Assembly (NCBI GenBank): GCA_951799425.1
Contig: OX637395.1
Location: forward strand, 10,642,451 to 10,706,450
Source of the DNA: Ilex aquifolium
Taxonomy: Eukaryota; Streptophyta; Magnoliopsida; Aquifoliales; Aquifoliaceae
DNA length: 64,000 bases
Direction: 5' to 3'
The position numbers and the translations under genes are program-made. Shown piece by piece: positions 45,305 through 54,406 of the stretch. Position 1 is the stretch's first letter, and each line of letters begins with the position of its first letter. The notes below the pieces were generated by a model. That model searched no databases. It worked only from the letters and a program-made list of their open reading frames with translations, and was not told the DNA's origin.

Positions 45305-47007
45305 TGATTGTCACAAAAACGATACCTTTCCTAACCCCTAATTACTATCCCTCAATGTATGCAATGTATGAACGGGGGAGAAGAGTTTCTTCCCCTAGGG
45401 ATGGTGTCAAAAGAAAGGGCAATGAGGAAAGGGAAATGGGACGATGTAAATATGGGAATGTATGCACAAAAATGCTCCCCAATCGCAAGGAGACTTTCGT
45501 GTGTTGTGAGTAACTTGGAAAAGTATTCCAAGGTCGTATCCGCAGGGAAGGTAGTGAATCAAGATTGAAATGATTTGGTGAAACACGGAAATGTAAAATC
45601 TTTTGTCTTAAGAGTTGATTGGTGAAGTGTATGCTAATGAAAATGTAATGATAAAAATAAGTGTTGGCAATTCCAAGAGATCACTCCAATGGGTATACCA
45701 CCTCAACTCAAATCATTCCTCCGATTGAGCATGAATGAACGCTTGAATCACGGAAAGCCGAGGATGATACCGGTGAGTATCTAAGCATAAACCGTGACTA
45801 CGCCTACGGTTTATCAAAGACTCATCGATTCATCCATCTTCTATCCGGTCAAAACGAACCATTTGACTCTAAAGGGAAAGAGGAGAAAGAGTTGAAATGG
45901 AATCCCCAAAGGGGATCCCTCTTGGTCTTGCCAACTAGAGGATTTAGCTACTCATACTTGGAATGGAAATGACTATATAATGGAAGTGCATTGCAAGTCT
46001 ATGAACTTCTAAAGCTACTAAGTGTAAGAAGTTATGAGCTAAAAGAACATGTATTTAAACCCATTACATAGATATGAAGGTGAAGAACTTGAAGCATTAA
46101 TGGTGAAATATTAAATGAGCATTCAACTATCCAAACATGAAGGGAAAACAACATTCATGGCATTCAATGAACTACTGAGATCCTTACTCAAGGTTACAAA
46201 ATAAATGCAGTAGAAGAAAATACAAAAATCACAACTTTCTCTCTCTAAAAACTACTGTTCATCATCTTCTCCGCCCAGAGTTTCTCTCTCTAAAACCCTA
46301 TTCAAAAATATGCTGAATAATGAATCCCCCTTTCCTCCCTTCATCCCCCTGGTATATCCATCCTTGGAGAACTTTTTGTTTCTCCAAAACGTGCCTGGGT
46401 CAACCCCTGTAACTCCCTGGTGTCACTCCCTGCAGTAGAGCTAAGTCTGGAAGGTGGGAGTGCAGAATGTGTTCTGCAACCCCAGCAGGTCCCCTTTTCT
46501 CTCTCTTTAATTAATGCCATCTTGCAATCCATATCAATGCAGGGGTGAGGGAAGCTTCAGGGTGTGTAAGGGATGTCAGGTAGCATGTAGAAGGAATACA
46601 GGTGGGACCCATAAGAATCGGCTTAGACAAGTTCGCAGAATTTAGGGCAGAATTCCTTCGGGCGTACCGGTATGCGTACCGGTACGCAGCACTCCAGTAG
46701 GGTTAGCGTACCGGTACGCGTACCGGTACGCATCACTCCAGTAGGGTCAGCGTACCGGTACGCTAGCCTTATTTTCCTGACTTTCTTCCTGTCCTCCCCT
46801 GTTGAGCTTGCCTTTGATTTTCCTTCACCCTTATTCATCTTGATGTATTTGAGAGGCCTCAAGATGGTTATGTTGCGCACTTTTACCCTGCAATCATCAA
46901 ATGCTAAAATGAGAAATTACGAAGTAAAACTCCATCTTTTAATTATAAAAGCCATTCAATTAACATTGATTTGCACATGTGAATAATACAATATATTGTG
47001 CTAATCA
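45305..47007 (-). repeat. Right (5') LTR of Athila-2
   Basis: 1703 bp, about 12 differences from 34380-36082. TTAAC follows on its outside (47008-47012). Confidence 0.93.
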
Positions 47008-47887
47008 TTAACCTCGGTGGTAAGCCCGTGACCCTTCCAGCAGTGGGGTTTGGACATACTTGGACCCCTTCCCACCGGTATGGGACAATGCAAGTTTACT
47101 ATCATAGGAGTAGATTACTTCACCAAGTGGGCGGAGGTCGAACCGTTGGCAGCAATCACCGAACAAAAGGTCCAAAGCTTCGTTTGAAAATCTATAGTTT
47201 GCAGGTTTGGGGTTCCCAGAGCAGTCGCATCTGACAATGGAAAGCAGTTTAATGACTCAAAATTTAGAAGGTTTTGTGCTGAGCTCGGGATAAAGAACTA
47301 CTTCTCAGCTCCCGCACATCCTCAATCCAATGGACAAGTAGAGGTCACAATTAGAACCATAAAGACAGCTCTGAAAACTAAACTAAAAAACCTAAAAGGC
47401 AAGTGGGTGGAATACATCCATGAAATATTGTGGGCCTACAGGACCACCGTCAGATCTGCAACTCAGGAAACCCCGTTTGCTTTGGCTTTCGGAACCGAGG
47501 CAGTGACGCCTGTCGAGGTAGGGCTCCAATCGCCTAGGGTGGAGTTTGCAGACGCCAAACGCAATGATGAATCTCTCCTATTGAACCTCGATCTCTTGGA
47601 TGAAAAGAGAGACAGAGCTCTGCATCGTGTCCAAATTTACCAAAGGAAATTGCAAGATACTACGACAGGAAGGTAAGACACAGAAGTTTCAAAGTTGGAG
47701 ACTGGTGCTTAGGAGGCTTCTGCTTGCGAAGAAGGATCCCACACATGGGAAGCTGAGACCTAACTAGGAAGGACCCTATATCATATCAAGGGTAATCAGA
47801 CCAGGAAACTACGAGTAGCAAACAGAGGAAGGAAAGATCCTACCTCACTCTTGGAATGCCGAGCACCTTAAGAAGTTTTTTCAGTAA
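47008..47887 (+). CDS. Outer Tat-element integrase, second part (true copy)
   Basis: The integrase core and C-terminal part follow the Athila-2 insertion. In order: SDNGKQFND, HPQSNGQVE, ILWAYRTTVRSATQETPFALAFGTEA, and an end with 'aagaagttttttcagtaa' at about 47870-47887, typical of the Tat pol end. Beyond 47824 the sequence is not shared with copy 1, so this is the original outer sequence. Several breaks are present. Confidence 0.82.
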
Positions 47888-48005
47888 ATTTTCCTTGTAA
47901 TAGAGCTATTTTCAATAAAAATAAACGAGCCTTTTATTCATCCTCATATGGTTTCCAAAGTAGATAAATATATAACAAGCACATATGAAACAAGCTCTAC
48001 AGCCA

Positions 48006-48282
48006 ACGATAAGCTTCTAAGCTTATAAAATTCAAGATGAGCTCTTCAGCTCATAAACAAACGATAAGCTTCTAAGCTTATAAAATTCAAGATGAGCTCT
48101 TCAGCTCATAAACAAACGATAAGCTTCTAAGCTTATAAAATTCAAGATGAGCTCTTCAGCTCATAAACAAGCGACACGCTTCTAAGCTTATAAAGTTCAA
48201 GATGAGCTCTTCAGCTCATAAACAAACGATAAGCTCCCAAGCTTACATAATTCAGAAGAAGCTCCTTAGCTCATCAGATAAA
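48006..48282. repeat. 55-bp tandem array after outer pol, five copies
   Basis: Units start at 48006, 48061, 48116, 48171 and 48226. Each has two small palindromic halves, 'aagcttctaagctt' and 'gagctcttcagctc'. The last copy is diverged. Confidence 0.92.
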
Positions 48283-48436
48283 GGATGAGCCCCTCAACTC
48301 ATACACAAACATGCACGTTCAAGAAGAAAGATCTGATATTCGAAGAATTCAACAGTACAAGCGTTCAAGAAGATATAAAGAGAAACATATTTTGGCATTA
48401 ATTAGTAAAGAAAGGGAGTACAAGGAAGCAGAACTC

Positions 48437-49531
48437 CTAATCCTTCTTAAGCTGCGACTTCAGCTCGACAACTTCCTCCTTCAGGCGAGCATTCTCCTCC
48501 TTCAGCTCATCCCTTTCTTGTTCAGCCTTGTAGAGTGAGTCAAGAAGCTTCTGACCTGCTGGGGTAAGAAAAATAGTGGAAAGAGAGTCAGGAGAAAAGG
48601 AGCCATCCCTCTTACGCTTCTTTGAACTCGCACTAGTGTCCCCCTCTTCGTCAGAATCCCCTTCCTCATCAGAATCAGAGAAAGAGGTCCAGGAAGAGTA
48701 GGGAACGGAGGAAAATTCATATTCAGTAGCCTCAGCCCCAAGCAAATAAAGGTTTGCACTCGTCATCAACTCAGAATAAGTCCTAGGCTCCACAAGCCGC
48801 AACTCGTCAATATTCATCATCTCTGGCACATCCAGATCAGGTAGACCTGCGCAACAAGAATATAATAAGAATATGTCTTCAAAAAAAAAAATTTATTATT
48901 CAAGAGAGCTCGGCTCGAGCTTACCAATGCGAGAGAAGCTCTTCCAGGACCGTGGAATCCTAGCATCACGACAGCGCACCTCAGGGGACCGCCAAGACTC
49001 CCCAGAAGCAAAAAAGAAACGTTTAGACCACCCTTCAGGATTGAAAGGAAGGCCTAGAACCAAAGGAGGTGAATTGAAGTGCCTCCAACGAAAGAAGCTG
49101 AAGCAGGGGACATCGTCTTCCTCGATCTCGAAGAAGTAAAGGAACTCGGCAACAGAAGGGAACCTACCACTGCCATACAGGCGCCAGAACAGGAAAAAGC
49201 TCACCATAGCAGCCCATCCTCGTGGGGAAAGGCGAGAAGGGCATAGACCATAATGGGCAAGAACTCGCCCGATAGCTGGATGAATGGGAATGCGAAGTCC
49301 TATGACCATTGCACCCTCAAAAAGACAGACTTGCCCTCGAGAAAGGTAGTTGCAGGGCTCGTCAGGGGTAGGAACTCGCAGAGGCAAATCTAGGTCAGGG
49401 AAGAATCGCTTCTTGATAGCTACCAAATCAGAAGGCTCTAGGGTCGAAGGAGACAAGTAGCGACAATGCCACTTCCATTCGATTCCGAAGGAAGTGCGTT
49501 CCTTAAACAGAGAAGAAGCGGAGGCAGCCAT
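48437..49531 (-). CDS. Antisense ORF 1 of the outer Tat element
   Basis: Two reading pieces, 49531-48896 and 48829-48437, lie on the strand opposite to gag-pol. The first starts MAASASSLFKERTSF and carries a domain with LSRGQVCLFEGAMVIGLRIP, HPAIGRVLAHYGLCPSRLSPRGWA and KRFFFASG; it resembles the 'putative gypsy-type transposon' domain that plant annotations find in such ORFs. The second has an acidic stretch (SDEEGDSDEEGD), a basic KKRKRDG and a coiled coil (EQERDELKEENARLKEE). The short AT-rich spacer has GT and AG borders, consistent with an intron. Extra antisense ORFs between pol and the 3' LTR are known in Tat elements; their function is unknown. Confidence 0.72.
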
Positions 49532-50202
49532 TAAGGATTACGGTGAAAACAGAGGGTAACCACGAAGGATCAAGAAGAAACTCAGAAGTATTTTTGGCAA
49601 AAGAGAAAGAAACTCAGCAGATGTTAGGAGACTTAAAGAGGATTGTAAGTTTTTAGGAAACCAAGAGCCACGCGAAGGGCAGAGTCGGCGGTCTTTTTGG
49701 TTTCCTAATTAATAAAGGTGGTTACGGTTATGGAAAATAGTTGGGAAAAGGCGGGAAAAGGAGTCAGTACAAGATTACCCCTCCTAATGCACTCAAAAAA
49801 AATGGAAAATAGGCCTGACCCAGCCTAGACAGAATATTCATCGCACTTCTTTGAATTGAGCTCAACTCGGCTGGCAGCCTGGCGTCTCCATAGCAAGTCT
49901 TTAAGACCTCCAATTCCAAGAACCATGCTCACATCAGGATAATGAGTTCCTGATAAGTTCCTTAGAACCCGACAACTCGTATAGTCATTAATCTTGCTTT
50001 AAGAAGTACTGAAGTACTTCTCAAAGCATTGGGGGCGAGAGGAACAAAAAGCAAAGGAAAACAACTATACATCTATGTTTCAAAGCAAAGCCAGAAAGCT
50101 CATCGCAACACATCACATTCAAAAACAAAAGTTGTATTTTAGAAACAAGGATCAAAGGTACATTAAATACAAGTTTGCAGTTGCAAAAAAAAAAAAAAAA
50201 CA

Positions 50203-52811
50203 CTAAGTCTCTGAAGGTGGATCTTGAAGTTCAACAGAGCAAGCCTCAGTAGCAGGAGTAGAGCTCGGAAGATCAGCAAGCAAGGACTCGGGGGTCAGAG
50301 GAGTAGTAGTTTCAAGGGTGCTGGCCCCAGAAACCTCTGCCCTGTCACCTGGCAATTCTTGATTAAGAGCCCTAGACACGAGGGCAGCAGCGAAGGGATT
50401 GGTACATGGAATAGCCGGAGAAGCAGGCACACCCTGGATCGAGGCCTCAGCCGGAGGAACCGAGGTGTCTCCCTCTTTATCAGAGTCAGATTCTTCCATT
50501 TCTTCCTCAGTGGGGATAGAGAAGTTGAAGTCCAGATCTGGAAAAGCCTTGATTACCTTGAGCCTAAAGGCAAGCCACCCAGTAGCCCACAAGGTGGTGG
50601 CATCATCCTTCAGCTCTGCCACCTCGTTGTCCCTCTGTCTGACCAGATCTTTTTGCCCCTCAAGCTCCTCGCAGAGCTTACCATTGGCCTCGTTTAGAGT
50701 GAGGTACTCCTGCCTTGCCTACATAAGGGAATTTTTGGCGTCAAAGGCCTCTTGGCTAGCCTTGGTCCACGCCTCAGTCTTGAGCTCCAGATCCTCCTTG
50801 GTTATCCGTAGCTCATCTCAAGCTTTCTTTTCCCTTTCCTCAGTTCTGACCTTTACGGTTAAAGTATGCTTGAGGTCGGAAGCTTGCTTCACTACTTGCT
50901 CCTCAAGTCTTTGCACCTGAGTCCTGAGGTCCTCGTTTTCAAGGGACAACTCAGTAACTTTGACCTCATACGCCTTCAGAGCCTTAACAGAGCGCTCATA
51001 AGACCGAATCCGGTGCAATAAACCTTTCGCATGGAGGGCAGCCTGGGGATATAAAGGAAGTTCAGCAAGTAGCGTAAAGCTATTATACGCGGGTAAATAG
51101 AGATGGAAAAGTGCTAGTACTTACAGCAGCTGCTCCCTGAAGAGCTGAGGCGATGGATTCCTCGAGGGGCACATAAGCGGCCTTCAGGACGTTAGATTCA
51201 GAAAAAATAGAAGAAATAGCTCCTGCAGTGAGATCCATGTTATCGAAGTAAGAATCTTCATCTTGCTCTTCGGATTTTCCCCCTTTCTCAACCATCTTCT
51301 CGGAAGCACTGTACGTGAAAGTGCCGGGTTGGAGATCGGGGATCAGTCTCAAGGCCTTCTCGACCTCAGAAGAGGAGGGGGAAGCCTAACCTCCCACTTG
51401 AGCTTGAACCAACGCAGGCTGAGCCTCTGAAGGGGAAGAGGTGGCTGCAATCTGAGGAGTGTCGGATAAGGAAGGCAGTGCCGTGGTGGGAGCCAGTTCT
51501 TTAGCGGATGAAGAGGGTGAAGGCATCTCCAATCTTGGAATTTTAGCCCGGGTGACAGGGCCACTCCCAGAGCTGGCTTGGGCCTTTTGTTTGCCAGATT
51601 TACCGCCCTTCATCAATTGCTCAACCTTAGCCTGGAGCTCTTTAGGAGTAGACTTCATGGTGGAGGGACCTGGGAGGTCTGAGTTGAATCAGGAGAAAAA
51701 AAAAAAGAGGAGAAGGAAAGAAAACGAAAGAGGAGGAGAAAGAAAGTGATAATGATACTACCTTCTTCAGCGCCTACAGCAGATATTGGAATTGCTAAGG
51801 TCGCCGGGAGGGGGGGCTCAGACCTAACTCCACCAGATATCGAGGCTCGATGAGATCAGCGTATCTCTCTGGCTTGATTTTTCCCAATTTCAATAGCACC
51901 CTGTTATCTTCAGGGCTGAGCTCAGGTCGACCACCTAAAAAAAAAAATGCAAGTAAGAATAAAGCAAGAGGCTCATAAGTTCCAGATTAAAGCTCAGCCA
52001 GCTTGAGTAAAGACTCACCCAAGTTTTCTGGTTTAGACCAGACCGTAGGGATACCAAGAGTATCAGTTTTATCAGCATGATTATACTCCCAGTTGGTACC
52101 CCCAACAAAAAAAAAGTGATTTTTCCACCCTTTGTGAGAAGTTGGGAGGTCGGTAATAATCTTCCTAGCATCGTTTCGCTTAGAAATATACAGAAATCCT
52201 TCAGAAGAGGTCAGCTTGACATTGAAAATTTCCATAAGCAGAGAAATGCTAGGAACTCCGAGTTTATGCTTGTTAAAGATGACTAAAAGGCCTACCATAA
52301 CGCCATAGAAATTGGGGGAGAGTTGGGAAGGGCATACATTGAAGTGCTGTAGAACAGCCTTGATAAAGGGGTGTGGGGGAAAGCGAAGGCCGTTCTCAAA
52401 AGCAGCAAGAAAGAAGCAGACCCTCTTACGCACTTGTTCCACGTAATAGATGGACTTATCCGGGCACCAGGGTTCGACTCCAGGAGGAAAACCGTATCGA
52501 GCTTTGTAAGCTCTCATCAATGCAGGGGCCTCTCTACTATAGCCCACGGACTCAGCATGCCCAAAGGCAGCCCCCAGGTATGAAGATTTATTAGCAACCC
52601 CAACTCCACTCACCTTGCCCTTACCTTTGTCAGGCTTGGGGGGCACAGCAGAAGATGTAGAAGGGGGCTCCTCAGTGCCGACCTCGGCTTCCACAGCCTC
52701 CACACCAGGAAAATTATCAATCTCATCACCTATATCCCCTAAATCGGTGTCCTCAGACTGATCGCCTAGTAGGGAAACAGAGGAACGAGTAGCACCAGAA
52801 GAGGCAGACAT
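50203..52811 (-). CDS. Antisense ORF 2 of the outer Tat element, related to ORF 1
   Basis: A second, longer antisense gene in at least three reading pieces. The piece from an ATG at 52811 to about 51987 has an acidic front, then SAVPPKPDKGKGKVSG, and the same domain layout as ORF 1: RFPPHPFIKAVLQHFNVCPSQLSPNFYGVM, and KGWKNHFFFVGG. Later pieces include 'GRPELSPEDNRVLLKLGKI'-type sequence near 51930-51870 (the partner of the start of ORF 1's second piece), a Ser/Pro-rich part (51658-51386), a coiled coil (51018-50818; KALKAYEVKVTELSLENEDL) and an acidic C-terminus (50622-50203). A reading frame open further upstream to 53042 looks like leader. The splice structure is not resolved. It is part of a broken element. 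Confidence 0.65.
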
Positions 52812-53458
52812 GATTGGGCAAGAAAAGGGAAGATTAAAAGAACGATAAAGGGAGGGAACACTAATCAAAATCTCTCTAATAACCCTAGGGTCAGCACAAT
52901 AGCTCCCAACAGCAAGTATGTGCACAATAGAGCTCCAATCCAAAAAATGAGGAAGAGGGGATAGACAACAGTCACGATTCCAGCAATAAAAAAATCGAAA
53001 AGACCAAAAACGTAATAACCACCTCGAACTCGAGGGATCCAAAACGAGGAAAGATGCGAAAAGGGGGCAGAAAGAGCATACCTAGTTGGGAGAGAGCAAC
53101 GAACAACAATCCGGGGCCAAATCAAAAGGGGAAGCGCTGTGAGTCCTCGAATCGAACACAGGAAAATCGATTTTGAGTAAGAATCAGAAAGCTTTGAGAC
53201 AGAAAACCGAGGATTCGCAGAAGCAAGAAGTTCGAAGGGCAGAGAAGAAGTTGAACAGTGGGAAAATGCGGTTCAGAACAACCGTTTGGGTATTTAAAGC
53301 TTGAAAGACGTGGGTTGGAACGTGCGCGGGAATCGAGGAGAGCCATGATTAATACAAACCGTCAAAGGGCTTCAATCACGTGCAAGTCAGGGTCAGCCAT
53401 GCGCAGATCTAGCTCGGTTTGAGAAATAGCACAGCCCCTGCTCAAGCTCGCTTGAACC

Positions 53459-53475
53459 AAGGGCTGGGGGGCAAC
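53459..53475 (+). other. Polypurine tract of the outer Tat element
   Basis: 'aagggctggggggcaac' immediately precedes the 3' LTR. Confidence 0.75.
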
Positions 53476-54197
53476 TGATGATACTTAAAATAAACCCCAA
53501 ACATGAGCTCAGGAAATGAGCTCAGCTCGGGAGCTCGGAGAAGAAAAGTAGAGCTCATCCAAGCCATAGTCAGAGCTCGTCCAGCCAGTATTGGAGTTCC
53601 CCCGAGCAAGATAATAGGGGAAAAGATGAGGAGACAACAAGATGATAGAGGACACATCCGAAGTAGAAGCCAAGCTGGAACCGAGGCATAAAACCCTTAA
53701 CCAACCAAGATCCTCTCCTTATATTGAGGAGGATTCCATGGTAGAAGGCAAAAATCTCGGGATATAGACCGTTAAAGCCAAGCCATATGGAGTTTAGGTA
53801 ACTCCGGGATTAAAGAGAGAGAGGGAGGAAGATCCCTTCATTATAGGAAGTAAAATCGGATTAGAGGTAAGCAGGAGGCTATAAAAGGGGGGTAGGCCTC
53901 CATTGAAGGGGATAGGTAGGCAGTAGAGCCCTGACAAACCCTAATTCCCTCCTCATTGCGCTGTAACACGCTCAATACAATCAATGAGAAAAGAGGAGCA
54001 AGAGACTCCATTGCAGAGTGGACTAGCCGAGCCCTCAAACCGGTGAACCACTGTAATTCTGTTGTGTTATCTCCCTTTCCTCAATTCCCTTGAGCACCAA
54101 CCAGCATTGTTTGGCATGAGCCTTGTAGCTCAGACACCACATTTAATTTCACCCATATCCATACCCTTAATCCATTTTCGGTAGACATACACAATCA
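53476..54197 (+). repeat. 3' LTR of the outer Tat element
   Basis: 722 bp, same length as the 5' LTR, about 25 base differences. ATAAT follows at 54198-54202. 'ggctataaaa' is conserved near 53878. This LTR ends 209 bases before the start of the BBE-like reading frame. Confidence 0.92.
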
Positions 54198-54282
54198 ATA
54201 ATATTATCCTGAACACGGTTTGTTGACAATCCAGCCCACCTTTGTAGATCAACTTCTAGACCTGTCAAGCGTCAACCTTAAC

Positions 54283-54306
54283 ACCCCCCACCCCCCCCCC
54301 CCCCAC
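54283..54306. repeat. C-run upstream of the BBE-like gene
   Basis: A near-pure run of C, broken by two A's, about 100 bases before the reading frame. Homopolymer length may be unreliable. Confidence 0.85.
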
Positions 54307-54364
54307 CTTTTTCTTTCCCGCCCACCCAGAAACAAATACACCAGAAATTTTGCCTCAAAAGTAA

Positions 54365-54372
54365 TATAAATA
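54365..54372 (+). promoter_or_regulatory. TATA-like box of the BBE-like gene
   Basis: TATAAATA lies 35 bases before the start of the open frame. It would imply a leader of only about 10 bases, so either the leader is very short or the real promoter was altered when the outer element inserted at 54197. Confidence 0.45.
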
Positions 54373-54406
54373 GATCACATTTTCTCATCTTTTACCCACA
54401 AAATCA

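Larger units (their letters stand above)
34380..47007 (-). mobile_element. Athila-2: Athila-type element with abnormal left side, nested in outer integrase
   Basis: It lies on the minus strand. The right LTR (45305-47007), tRNA-Asp primer site, gag and pol are in normal order. The left LTR (34380-36082) is outside-correct, with TTAAC on its left, but is followed inward by TTAAC and 812 more bases of outer-element integrase instead of Athila sequence. Only at 36900 does Athila sequence begin, inside a post-pol ORF. The two LTRs differ at about 12 of 1703 bases (0.7%), a recent insertion. The expected 3' end between the post-pol ORF and the 3' LTR is missing. It is broken: the abnormal left side plus a few breaks in the coding region. 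It belongs to a different subfamily from Athila-1 (LTRs differ except for ends and one internal motif). Confidence 0.9.
15269..54197 (+). mobile_element. Outer Ty3/gypsy Tat-group LTR retrotransposon, with two nested guests
   Basis: The 722-bp LTRs (15269-15990 and 53476-54197) start TGATGATACTT and end in ATCA. The whole is flanked by the 5-bp duplication ATAAT (15264-15268 and 54198-54202). Without the two Athila insertions and their duplicated target sites it would be about 12.6 kb. The order is LTR, primer site, gag, protease, RT, RNase H, a second RNase H, integrase, a 55-bp tandem array, two antisense ORFs, polypurine tract, LTR. The Tat assignment rests on the DNGSS protease motif, the dual RNase H and the antisense ORFs. 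By-eye LTR difference is about 25 of 722 bases, roughly 3.5%; at the often-used 1.3e-8 per site per year that is on the order of one million years. It is broken: both insertions split genes, and the coding region has several further breaks. Confidence 0.92.
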
